From Malurus cyaneus samueli (taxonomy: Eukaryota > Chordata > Aves > Passeriformes > Maluridae), in contig CM019236.1 of assembly GCA_009741485.1 (NCBI GenBank), positions 32,748,763 through 32,812,762 on the forward strand: DNA of 64,000 bases, given 5' to 3'. This document shows, piece by piece, positions 13,401-24,962 of the stretch. The position numbers and the translations under genes were made by a program. A model generated the notes under the pieces. It was given only the letters and a program-made list of their open reading frames with translations, did not search any database and was not told the DNA's origin. How positions within the stretch are numbered: the stretch's first letter is position 1; every line of letters starts with the position of its first letter.

Positions 13401-16207
13401 AAAAAAAATCAGGGATCGCAAAAATATTGATACTATAATTTCAGAAAGTCTATGATAAATTGGCCAATAATTATTTCCATTGGCTTGTGAAGGTTGTAAA
13501 TAGCTGGCAAACCTAACAAGACACTAATCTGTCAGTAAATGTACAGAATATGTTGTACATAAAGATGTTAGAAATTGTAAATAGATCTGCTATTTTAAGC
13601 AAGTGTTTTTATATTTTCTCCATAGCTGGATGGGACTATTAATGGCACAAATCATTTAACAAACTGTGAGCAGAACGGAGCTGAGCAGGAATACACAGGC
13701 TTCATCTAACTTAATAGAAGTTCCCCTCTGCAGCCATTCGCTGTTATTTTTCTGTTCATCTTTCAGCTCTCAATTGTTTTTTTGCTAAATCTATGTGCAT
13801 TTCCCACAACATGGTCATGAAATGTAACTCTAGCATTTTTAGCTCCTTCAAAAGTAGGCATCCTAGGGACACCCTTTAGGATCTCATGAATGTGAACTTT
13901 GTCCTTGTTTATGTGTTCTCCTCTTTTACAACTCACTTTATTGCAGCTGAAGTTTGACCTATGAAATTTCCGGGGCAAAGACAGTGATTTTTGCAGAAGA
14001 CATCTGGTTTATTGCAGGTGCTATAAAGATGAAGACAAATTAACTCTGCCTCAGAAATTCCTCATTATCACTCTGGAAGGCAAAAAGATGATTGCCTTCT
14101 TTCACCTTCTCTACTATCGTCATTCAAACAGGTTTTAAAATCTGCTTAATGAAATGGCAGCCACCTAGCCACCACAATTTTGTGTAAGAGATGAGGAGAA
14201 ACAGACATCTGAACAGAAGCCTTAACTGGTTAACACTGCTTTGCAGCCATGCTTCCCACAAAATAGTTATCACTAGTTAATTTCTCCCTGCTACTGTATG
14301 TGGAGAAGGCAGCTTTCTTTCTCACTATCCCACTCTTCTCATTCGTGGCACAATGAACTGGATTGGAGTAGAGTACTGCCTGTCTTCAGGTAACATTCTC
14401 AGTGAAATAAATAAAGAAAAAGAAGGAAAAATATTCATAGATCTCACTTGACCAAAATTATTCAATCTACATGGCTTATACAAGCTCTGAATTTTGTACT
14501 GCAAGTAGACATTTGTTCATCAGTTTTACTAGTTACCATAAGTACCAGGAATCCTCCCATGCTATCACTTCCAAGCACACCGGTTTATCTTTTTCTGACT
14601 TGTGAGAAGATAGAGCCTGCCATAAATTGCGTAAACTTTTAAGCCAAACCATCTGAGGAGAATGCCTGTTGAAAAACAATACATTTTCTTCAAGCAGTAT
14701 TTAAAAAGAGCTCACTTAAAACATTAGGAAATTGCAATTAGATGCAGGAGGTACATGTGGTTTTTGCCTAGGTCATTGCTTCTAACTAGAACTGTCTTGT
14801 CTTTGAGAGCCTGCTGCGTTTACAGTCTCATTGAAACAACACTCCTTGCAGCTGCTTCTACTAAAGCTTCTGAATGGAGGTGGCTACGCCATCTCAGCAT
14901 GCTTTTTGCAGCTGCCATATAATAAATCACAAATAGGGATATACAAATAGCGTTACCAGAAAATCCCATTAAAGTAACTCATCTTACTGTTTCTTCGTAA
15001 CTTGTAACCATGGGTCAACTACAGACACAGTATCCCTTCAATTTTCCTTCAGTTTACACTGTTCTTCTCTCCAGCAAATATTTGTCCACCTTCTGTAGGT
15101 CACACTTCATGAAGGTGGGCTTCTGTCCACCATGTGTGTATTTGTGTCCTTGTTCAGCTCAACTGCAATCAGAATGATTTTCTGATCCAAGCTGAATCTG
15201 ATCTCCCTTCATTTTCCAGAACTGGATTCAGGTGAGTCCATGGCTTTCAATTAATTTTTCCTCCATCTCAAAACACTTATGCTGAAACTTCAGGAGCCAC
15301 GAACACAACCACTCTGGTTGTTCTATCTTTCAGGAAAAGAAGTTGGCACCTCTGTGTTTGGAAGCAGCCATAGCTCTGGGCAAAGTCACTAAAAACAGCC
15401 ATATGTGTACTTTTGTACATGCATAAAATCTGCCACTGAGGTCCCAGTGCAGCAAAACCTCCAGTGGTGAAGTTTCAGTGTCTACCCTACCTGCAGGCAT
15501 TAGATGCAGGGCACAGGGAAATGCCAAAAGCGATGGGGAAATGCTGCTTGCACATGTTTGCAAGCGCTAACAATAGGTAGCTGGCTTCCTTCATCCATGC
15601 AAATTCCCCTTGCTCCTGGCAAAGTGACTCACATTTACAATACGCAGTTTTGAGCAGCTTACATAAAGTGCTTGTAATACGCTAAACAGAAGAACCGCAA
15701 GGTATGTAATGACAGGAAACAAACCCTAATTATACACTTGTGTGGCAGCCTCCAGAATAAACCCAGAGACTGGCAATACAGTAGCAGTTTTTCACAAGTG
15801 CACATTTACGTCTATTTTGTTTTCTGGTGTGATTTTCTACATACTTAATGTGCTTTGACAGACCTGTCTGTGCCTCGTTCTTGCCACCATCCTAGTATTA
15901 AGCTTCAGGATGCTACTGAAATCTGATTTGACAGGGAGCAGACTCAGGGATTGTGTGATTGATGACATTGCAATGCAAAAGCTGCATGTGTGTCAGCAGC
16001 TTCTCATAACAAAGTCTGCAAAATATGGAGAAAATGAAAAAAAGTAGCAACTGCTAACTACAGAGGCCAATGACAAGGCTGTGATGAATATCCAAGAGAA
16101 ACTATAGTTTGATGACCAGGTTTCTCTCTTGCTACTTCACTTAGTATCCTCAAGAATACAACGAAACAAATAACCAGTCTCTCTGATGTCCCTTACCTTG
16201 CTTCTCT

Positions 16208-16335
16208 CTTAAAAAAACCCCTTACAACTAAAAACCCCACAAACCCAAACACACAGAAAAACCAAACAAAAACCCCAAACCAAAAGCAAAAACCCACAAG
16301 ACTAACCCATACTAACCAATAAAAAAAACCTCCAC
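16208..16335. repeat. A/C-rich low-complexity tract
   Basis: About 125 bases composed almost entirely of A and C (runs such as AAACCCC, AACAAAAACCCC), with very few G or T. On the transcribed minus strand this reads as a G/U-rich stretch. A similar but separate tract is at 38168..38350. It is not a perfect microsatellite. Confidence 0.85.
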
Positions 16336-17494
16336 CCTGAAAGTACTGGACACAGCTTGTACAATTTACAATTTCTTTGATCTCAAAGTTATTTTAATCC
16401 TCTACCTTAAAAGCTGTCTTGAACATGTGTCTGTGAAGTGTCTCTTCCATTAACTAAGTTCTTTGATCTGGGTGACTGAAATATTTTATTGTTCATACTC
16501 AGACTGTAGACTTAGCAGCTTCTCAAAATTTACAGATAGAGAGAAAACACGTAAGTAGTTTCAGATTATGATGTTTGTAGCAAATGCATGCAGCTGAACA
16601 GCTCAGCAGCCCACCTTAAAAAACACCATTTAAGAGAGAAAAGCACTGGCTTTCAGAAGGAAAAAAAAATAAGCCAAACAATCTAACAAAAAATCAAAAC
16701 CACTAAAACCTGCAAAACCAACAAACAGAAAGTTGTGTTCACTCTTCTCTGAAGATTTTGACTATATAATAACAAACAATTAAAAGCCAGAAGAGCATTT
16801 CTGTCAGAATGCAGTAGCAGAAAAACTGAAAGCTAAAAATGAAAGGAGTAGAATGAAGAAGCATGATTCATAATAGAAATCATGCTCTGTCCTGGTCCAG
16901 TTATGCATTTCAGAATCTGAAGAGATAAGGTAGCAATGCTTGTGCAAGGATTTTCCCAAGGGTGTAGAAAGGAAAGAAATTTCTTCAAGGAAACTTCAAG
17001 GTGTTTACATTCATGCAGCTGGCAAGTCAGCTGATTACTGTAGGAAATCGCAGAATAGGAGATTCAATCAATTCAGATAAAGATGTTACCTATCTCTGAC
17101 CTGAACAAAATAATAAAGAAAAAATTTCAAGAGACGAAACTGATAGCCTTATAGACTAATTATTATGCTGGAAAGCTTTACCATGGATGAAATCCAGAGA
17201 TACTCTCCTGGAGAAAAGTTTGTTTTCACCTAACTGACATTAACTTAAAGTAGAGAAAACCAGTCATTACTACAGAAGTTAGAGACATGGAGATCTCTTA
17301 TAACAAATTCACATAGATTCAGGAAAATATGGAACATACTGCATTGCAAAAATTCTAGAGGTCAGAAATAAACTTTTCCACTAGAAACAAAATTCCTGGT
17401 TTTCCCCATGATGAACAGATAAGTAACCTCTTTGGGAACTGTGCCAAGGCCAAAGAACTACAAGCCACAGCACAAGCCAAGATACTGACATGTG

Positions 17495-17560
17495 GTTTAG
17501 GTTTGGGTCATCTGGACCAACCTCCCTGGTCAAGCAGAGCCTTCAAGATTTAAGAGAAAG
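17495..17560 (-). mobile_element. Possible short CR1 remnant
   Basis: A short stretch around TCATCTGGACCAACCTCCC followed by 'GGTCAAGCAGAG' resembles the antisense 3' region of CR1 (compare the clearer copy at 61559). The terminal repeat motif is missing and only about 50 bases match, so this may be coincidence. Confidence 0.35.
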
Positions 17561-19134
17561 TGCTAGGTTTCTAAGGAATTTGGCTTAAGAAAAGAGAGAC
17601 ATTGTTCAAAGTGAGGCACCAGGCAAATATATACTACCAGTTAGCCCTGTGTGGATAAATTATAAGTTCATAATTTATTAATAGTTTATTAAAGTAATCA
17701 CAAAAAGGAGGAGCACGTTGACAGTATTTGGCAATAATATTAAACTACGGGACATGCAACACAGGATCTTGAACACAGAACAAATGAAGACCTTGAACAA
17801 CAATAATTATATGAAAAGGAAATAAATTGATGTAAGATATAACAGCTGGTGGTTCAGGGACAGAATTTGGAGATGACAGTCACTGTGATCTGTCAGTGTG
17901 ATGTGGCTGTGAATCCTAGGTCTTGTCAGAGGTACTAGCAGTAAATACACAGTAGAATTTGTGCCACAGAGAGAAGACTTTATATGGCTTCCTCTGAAAG
18001 TCTGTGAATTCATAGTTGAAAAGGAACAGAGAAGAGCAGGTGGGATTACTGGGGGAAGGGAACTTTACCTGTGGCTACTGGTAGTCTAGTCTAGCAACAT
18101 AAGCCTGCAGAACTGTTCACTTCAGGTGCTGAAATTTTCTTCCTTTCTCATACTAATTGTCAAGAAAAATCTAGACTTTTATATTTAGAAGTCATAAGCT
18201 GGGAAATTTAAACTAATTGTATTGAAAACACACACTATTTTCTTTCATTTCTGAGAAAATTATCTGGAATGCTAAGGCCACCCAGTAACTGCCAGAAAAA
18301 GGAGTGGGAAAAGAAGTACCTTATTAATCTTGACTTTGGCAGCAGCACTGTAAGCAACACCCAGAAATAAAAAAACTCTCATCACTATATGTACTGCAAA
18401 AGCAGGTGGACCTCTGCTGGATTACAGAAATTAATTTAAAAACATAATCACCATTTCTTTGACTTGATCTGTCAAAAATTTATCACATTCAGAAGCTAAA
18501 ATTTGGTTGTGTAAGTATGTATAGAAAAGTTTGTATTTATAGCTCTGCTTAGTTAACAAAATTGTTAATGGACCTAAATAATGCAGGTTACAGACAATCA
18601 GTGTAAGAAAAACAAATCCCAAACCATATTCAGCAATATCTAAAAGGACGGTCGATGCATGCTTCCACACAAAATATGTCCTCTCTTAAACATTCCTTTT
18701 TAAAATACACTTAGCAAACAAATATTAGTCTGCTTGGTGAAGCACTAAAGAGGTGCTTTGCTTTTTGGGTTTGTAGTCTAGACACATCATATAAACATTC
18801 ACAGCATTTGGAAAAGTTACTGTACTAAATTTCTCACAACAGTGTTTATGGCCAGAGATGTTTCTGTTGCTAAAACCAAAGAATTTCTATCAATCGAGCA
18901 AGATGGTGTACTTTAAAGCTGGACCTAAAAAGCTTTAAATAATTAGCTCTGAGGTGAGTAGGAATACTTTATGATTTCACAGAAGGGATAAAGTACTTTC
19001 AAAAACCCCATGGAACATGTTTATTGGTCTCGGTTTTAGTCAGTTCTGAAATACATTTCACTTAGAGCAGGTGTGAACTACCAACACAAAGGGCAAAACG
19101 TACATACAATTAAAAAGTTCAAAGTTCTACTTAC

Positions 19135-19203
19135 CTTTTTATATGTTTTCTCTTCATTTGGCTTTCCAGCAGTAACAGCTCCATTTTCAGTAACAGACGA
19201 CAT
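19135..19203 (-). CDS. PIP5K1B: PIP5K1B coding exon 1 (start codon and residues 1-23)
   Basis: This is the N-terminal coding exon of the same kinase. Read on the minus strand it begins exactly at the ATG, directly after an acceptor-like TTTTGTTGTTAG. It encodes 23 residues starting MSSVTENG and ending EEKTYKK, then a strong donor AAAAAG|GTAAGT. This matches the PIP5K1B N-terminus as I recall it from mammals (MSS...ENG...NEEKTYKK), with a more variable middle part (VTAGKPN). It ends in phase 0 and joins in frame to 8315..8445 across a 10.7 kb intron. It is too short to be found by ORF length and was recognised from the protein match plus splice sites. The N-terminal tail is polar and lies before the catalytic core. 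If the upstream exon at 19951..20032 is spliced to it, the start codon gains A at -3, a good initiation context. Confidence 0.94.
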
Positions 19204-19615
19204 CTAACAACAAAAGCTTGAGTTATAAAGAAGGTACTTCTTTACAAAAGTAATTGTTCAGAAAAATCACAGAATTTAATTAAACAATTTTTGGCTACAC
19301 CCAAACTTCTCAGACGGCAGTAAACTACCAAGATCAGTGACATATCTAGGATATTCCTCTAAGTATTTTCCACAGACTGAAAGAACAGCACTGCTCCAGG
19401 AGTATGTCCAGCATATGACTGATCCTGCACAACCGTGCTTCTTTTCCCCACACCAGTATGCAATGAAATCCTACTCCTCAGCCTACAGCATGAGATGCTC
19501 TTGAAAGGTCCAGTGGTGGGCCAGATTATGAAGCTGGTGAGCCAGATATTCAGTCTCAGAAGTCTAAGGTCCTTGGCTCTACAGATATGTTTTATCTCCT
19601 TAAAGTAGTAAGGAG

Positions 19616-19790
19616 ATCACAGAATCACACAGAATCACAAAATATTCTGAATTCGAAGGTGATCCTTGAAATCCCGAAGATCACTGAGTCCAGCTCTTAA
19701 GTGAATGGCCCACACAGAGGTTGAAGCCACAGCCTTGGCATTTTTAGCACCATGCCCTAGCCATTCCACATTGCATCTTCCGACAGCTGT
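19616..19790 (-). mobile_element. CR1 LINE 3' end fragment
   Basis: Begins ATCACAGAATCACACAG and continues with a diverged version of the antisense CR1 3' region, including 'GATCACTGAGTCCAGCTC' and 'TTTTTAGCACCATGCCC'. The 3' end is at the low coordinate, so it is on the minus strand. It lies inside the 747-base intron between the start-codon exon and the probable UTR exon and accounts for about a quarter of it. Confidence 0.85.
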
Positions 19791-19950
19791 AAAACCATGC
19801 TAGACCAAGAATAAATCCTTAAGCTAGAGATCACCTTGGTCACACACATTGGGTATGTTTGCCAAAGTAAACAAAACAAAAACTACAATTACATTACAAT
19901 TTTAAATCAGTCTAGATTTATCAATACATTCACAATGGAATTACACTTAC

Positions 19951-20032
19951 CCTTACGAATAACAGGGCAGGTCATCTGGAGCTGAGAGGGGAGATCAAGC
20001 CATTCATTGGTGATGTTAATATTTTCCACAAC
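19951..20032 (-). other. PIP5K1B: Probable PIP5K1B 5'-UTR exon (82 bases)
   Basis: On the minus strand an 82-base segment lies between a good acceptor (TTTTTCTTATAATAG) and a consensus donor (GTAAGG|GTAAGTG), 747 bases before the start-codon exon. The start-codon exon itself begins at an AG directly abutting the ATG, so at least one upstream UTR exon is needed, and this is the best-formed nearby candidate. It contains three ATGs. The first two open frames of 11 and 2 codons that close within the exon. The third would run across the splice junction and stop inside the PIP5K1B coding sequence in another frame. The exon call rests on splice signals and context alone, with no transcript evidence. 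Use of an alternative upstream exon is possible. Confidence 0.55.
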
Positions 20033-20541
20033 CTATTATAAGAAAAATCTGTCATCACTATGCTTCAACAAATTTACATCTCACAAAACAGACGCAGATT
20101 TCCTTGTTTTACCTATTCTTCAGCCCAAGAAAGCACTTAGCTATAAGTGAGGCTTTTCAAGAATCACATCAAATAACTTGGTCACTATACTTAGAATTTA
20201 CTATACTTAGAACATACTATAACTTGGTTAATATACTTAGGAACTAGCAGCATTACACAGGAGGGAATCAGTGCAGTCTATTTTCCTTTTGCCCTAGATA
20301 TTTCACCCTTGTGGCATAAGCAACTCTAAAATAAAACATTTATGTAGAGCAGTACATATGCATGCTCTGGAGTGTTGAGTAATTACATGTGTAATTAATC
20401 TCATAGCCTTATAATCTCCAATCACTTACAAAAAATAGCTGTGACCATTTGGAGAACAACACATTGAGAAGATTACAAACTCATTTTGGAAGTTTTCCAT
20501 AATGATAGTCACTATCAACCAAATTTCTGTGTGTAATCTTG

Positions 20542-20567
20542 TGAGAATGGTTGTGAGACCATTCTCA
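20542..20567. repeat. Perfect 10-bp inverted repeat (hairpin)
   Basis: TGAGAATGGT at 20542..20551 is followed by a six-base spacer (TGTGAG) and its exact complement ACCATTCTCA at 20558..20567. It could fold in the pre-mRNA, about 510 bases upstream (in the direction of transcription) of the probable UTR exon. The stem is too short for a microRNA precursor. Confidence 0.85.
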
Positions 20568-21761
20568 TAGTTAAAAGTATTTGACTAAACATATGAGAAA
20601 ACACTACATAATCAGATGCTATTTGATACTTCCCTAGAATCAGCTCTCCCTTCCATCTTCCACATCCATTTTAAACCACATTAGTAAAGCCATTCTTCAG
20701 TTTAATTTCCCAAATATAAAAAACAAAAAGGACTCATTTTGTCTTTAGGCAGCACAAATAGCATCTTGTACATAATTAAAACTTGGTTAAAAAGCAGTAG
20801 TCTCAAGTCTTATTCACTGAATTTAATTTTCCACTACTCTAAAGTATATACTTAGCATCCCCAAGAAACCTTTTCATAAAAGCTTTCAAAGTCAGTATTT
20901 TCCTTCTTCTAACAGTATTGACACCACATGATGTTCTACTGCACACCACCTTTCTAAAATATGAGCACACATATTTAGCAAAAGCCAAACATGAATGCAA
21001 CATGGGAGCTTTCTCTCAGTAAGTTAGCTGAGGAAAGCACTCATGCCAGACATGGAAAAATAGCCTAGTTTTTTTCCAGCACAGACAGACAAACTAATCA
21101 AGAACACTTCATTCATATGAAAATATACCGCTGTTATCCAATTCTGCCAACAATAGGAAAACAGACAATGAGAGACCAAGTTCACTAACTCCCAAGTACA
21201 AAAACTCATACACCATTAAGAACATCATTTTTTTCTGTATGTGTAAGCTTATTTCCTGAAGGGATCTATAGAATTATTTTGGTTCTAATACTTTGGGAAA
21301 CAGAAAATACAGCTCTATCTTAACTGGGGTTAAGATATTATATTATGAAACAATCTTCAAAATCTTTGCTGTGAAAACCATCTCTTGTTCCATGTTAACC
21401 ATTATTTGAAAAACAGGCATTACTTTGGGTATATTTCTCCCTGCCCTAGGGCCACTGAAATGGTACACAGGCACCTTCTCCCATGCTTTATGATGTGCAG
21501 AGCAACAGCCACTGTCTCAGTTCTGAACCTCAGTTCTCAGATTTAACAGTTCAAAGACCGGTTACAACTTATAGGCTTGGACTAACTTCCAGGCTAAGCT
21601 ACAACTATTTATTTTTTTTTTGTTACCACAGCAGGAAACTACTGTAACTAAAACTTTAAATCTCTGTATGTACCTGACAAAGGAAAATCTCACAATAAAG
21701 TAAGACACAGGGTAGGGGTGGATAGAGGAAGAAAATATTACATTTCAAAGATACTGTAGTG

Positions 21762-22327
21762 TGCTGACTTTGTCGGGATAAAGTTAATTTTGTTCAAGGT
21801 AAACTAGCATGGGGTTTTGTTTTGGATTTGTGCAGGAAACTGTTGATAACTCAGGGATGTTTGCTGCTCTTGCATAATGCTTACACAGCACCAAGACCTT
21901 TTCTGCTCCTCACAGCACCCCTCCACTGAGTGGGCTGGGAATGTGCAATGAGTTAGGAGGGGACACACACAGGACAGCTGAACCCAACTGACCAAAGGGT
22001 TATTCCAGACCATCTGACAGCCCACAAACCTGAGGGAAAAAAAGAAGGCAGAATAGTCAAAGTGACGGTTTTTCTTCCCAAGTCACTACTAGGTGTGATG
22101 AAGCCCTGCTTTCCTGTGAATGGCTGAACACCTTCCTGCCCATGGGAAACAGGGAGTGAATTCCTTGCCTTGCTTTGCTTGCATGCACAGCTTTACCAGT
22201 TAAGCAGTCTTATCTCAATCCCCAAGTTCTCTCACTTTTACCCTGTTGGCTCTCTCCCCTGTTCCACCAAGGGGTAGTCAGTGAGCCAATGCATAGGGCT
22301 CAGAGGCTGGCTGGGCTTAATCCATCA
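21762..22327 (+). mobile_element. Solo LTR of an avian ERVL-type endogenous retrovirus
   Basis: A 566-base element in plus orientation, bounded by TG at 21762 and CA at 22327. It has landmarks I recognise from a widespread bird ERVL LTR family: 'GGATAAAGTTAATTTTG' near the start, 'GTTGATAACTCAGGGATG' near 21842, 'AACTGACCAAAGGGTTATTCC' in the middle (shown in part), 'GAATTCCTTG' near 22160, 'TCTTATCTCAATCCCCAAG' near 22208 and 'GGCTGGGCTTAATCCATCA' at the end. The flanking five bases are TAGTG on the left and GAGTG on the right, a probable target-site duplication with one mismatch. No internal viral genes are attached, so this is a recombined solo LTR. Confidence 0.85.
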
Positions 22328-23949
22328 GAGTGAAAGATGGCTTAAAGATCTTCTCTTTAGCTTCTTAGATGCTGTCATCCTATCTGATGACAGAAAAAAA
22401 AAAGAAACACTAAAGTACAGTAGAGATTTAAAGAGTATTTTTCCAAATGCTCTTGAAAAGTTAACACTTTGGTCACAAATCTTATGTGCAGAAAAAGCTG
22501 ACATGTACAGTTCCTGAAACACAAGTTTACAGCCTTTAGTTCCAGCCTTCTGCTCTGAACACCTCCTAGTCCTAAAAGCAGACTTAAAAAAAAGATCACA
22601 TCTATTCAATGTATGCTTCAGACAAAAAAAAAAAAATTGTGTTTCACAGTTTAGTTTCTCACACTAGAATCATAGAACCACATGCTTCTTAACTAACATA
22701 AACTGCCATTTCCATCACTCTAGGGGGAAAGCACTGTATGCATTTTCCCCTAGAGTTACAGGGACACCTTTTTAATTTCGCTGATGAGCCAGAAGCCCAC
22801 AATGTTAACACCACCCTGCCCACCACATAGCTGGAGTTTTGAGAACTGAGATGACAGACAGCAAATGTGAGCTTCCTACCCAGTTTTGAGTTCTTGTTCT
22901 TGAATTTTTAATTCCGTGTTCCTTATGTAGCCAAGGTTTATCTTCTACTAACATCATAAGGTATTAATTTTGCCAGATTATAAGTAACTACCAATTTTCA
23001 CCCAGCCTTGGTCGCTGAGGCCCATCTCACATGAACAAGTACTGGTACTTATACCTGAATGGCCTCTCAGCTCAATTTCAAGTTGACTTTAGAACTCCCA
23101 ACAACGTCAATGAAAGACAACATTCATGAAAAATGCTTTTGCTGGGTTCTTACAGGCCTGTGCATTAGTTCATTCAGCCAAAAATCAGTTCTGCCTTCTT
23201 TCGATTACCATGAAAACAATTTTTTTCGAAGGCATTTTTACCATATTTAGATCATTTTTCTTAAACAAATCCTTTTTTAAAAGCACTAATAAAACATACT
23301 GTTGAGGAATCACATTCCAAATAAAAGCCATGTAGCTTTTCACCACACATTCTGTCTTGTTCTGGCTGATAGATAAAATTGAAATATTTTCCTAACTTTT
23401 AAAACAGACATACCCCTGGGTGTACTGCTGGCAAGCTTCTACGGTGAGTTAGTACAATTAAAAAGTGTTACTCAAAAGAAAACACATTCATAACTTCTCA
23501 CAGGCATAATCTATAATTTAAACATGAGGTGTAAACCCAAACAGAACAAAAACCCCAAAATTAAATGAAGTGTTATATTTTCCACTGGGCATAGAGAGAA
23601 TACTAGAAATTAAAGAAAAGAAGAAGCAATCATGCATGTTTAAGATGAATAATATACAAATAAAATAGACTGTATGGTGGAGATTTTTCAGTCTGAAACA
23701 CACAAATGCCCTCATCTTTCCCCTATCTTTGTAATACCATCAGGACAAATGCTGCAGAGAAAGCAGCAAGAAAAAACCAACACAAAACTGCCATTTAGAC
23801 CGTTCATCTACTCTAAGTCCTGTCAGCTGTTCACACCACCTTTATTTACCCAGCTTTAATAACACACATTAGTTTCAGTGCCCTGCCAGATCTTTTAGTC
23901 TCTCAGCAACTAATCTCAGTACAATGCTAAGATTCTGATACTGTTTGAT

Positions 23950-23996
23950 TTCTACAGTTCCTCCCCTCCTCCCCCCTCCACCCATCCCCCCAGTTT
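23950..23996. repeat. C-rich pyrimidine tract
   Basis: A run of C-rich pyrimidines (CCTCCCCTCCTCCCCCCTCC and continuing) in the long 5' intron. On the transcribed strand it is a G-rich purine tract with several G runs and might form a quadruplex. Confidence 0.75.
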
Positions 23997-24954
23997 CAGG
24001 AATATGGCACAGTACATGAATTTCTTTTAAAAAACGTGGTAATAGGAGTAGCGTTTGTTCATTTATTTTTAGTTGCTGGCTGGATTGAAAAGTAATTTAT
24101 CATACTGCCCATACTATAAAAACATAAGTTCATATTGTAATGCTTTGATTTACTGCAAAAAAAGGTCAGATCGTCTATCTTCCTCCTTTAGCTTTCAGAA
24201 GGAACAAAAAAGAAAACTAGGACTTTAAAAAATATTACCTCTATCAAAGTTTACATATATTCAAAATACATATGATTACACAAAGATTTGACAATCTACA
24301 AGAACCCTTTCCTGTCCCATTTAAAGCAGTACTCCTTTTTCATTAACCTATTCTTCAAGGTGAAACACAGGACCACTGTAATAATTGGGGCCACAGAAAC
24401 AGCACCAACATCACAAACTACGGCTACAAATCATGTCCTTCATTTTGAAAACAATCTGCTGTGATTCTTTCAGATGGAAACTTTCTTACAACAATGCAAA
24501 TAAAACTGAAAATCCATGGAAGGAACCAAAATGAGAAATCCTTGGATACACAGCATACGGTGTTCCTTCAATAAAGCACATAGATTTTCATTTGTAACTT
24601 CTGTATTTTGTAATTCTGCATGTTACAGATAACTTGCAAGCAAGAGATGAGTTGGTTGTTGTGCTTCTCCATGAATTTCCAAATTCTGAACTTCACTCCA
24701 AGGGCCTCAAATCTATCTCACTCCTCAGCTGCCTATTAGCCTACATAATCTGTATTCTCAACTACTCTGTCTTCTGCTCTCCCCAGAAGCACCTAAGGAT
24801 CTCTTACGTCTTTCCAAACACCATCTGTAAAAGCAGAGCAAACTTTCTACTGCATACTAAATGGTGTTGATGTATTAATAACCAAGGGACTTTTCCAAAT
24901 CAGTGAGCTCAGATCAGCAACCAGAAAGAACAAACATTTGATCTCTGACATAAC

Positions 24955-24962
24955 TGACGTCA
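24955..24962. promoter_or_regulatory. Perfect cAMP-response-element match (CRE)
   Basis: TGACGTCA, the palindromic CREB/ATF consensus, lies in the long 5' intron. It is a sequence match only; binding is not shown. Confidence 0.3.

Larger units (their letters stand above)
8446..19134 (-). other. PIP5K1B: PIP5K1B intron between coding exons 1 and 2
   Basis: A 10,689-base intron with donor GTAAGT at 19134 and acceptor ACACAG ending at 8446 on the minus strand. It carries a 1.8 kb CR1 element at its low-coordinate end, only about 255 bases from exon 2, and an A/C-rich tract at 16208..16335. From about 10500 to 16200 and 16340 to 19100 I see only unique AT-rich sequence with short chance frames, no tRNA or snRNA-like segment, and no protein with recognisable similarity. 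Confidence 0.85.
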
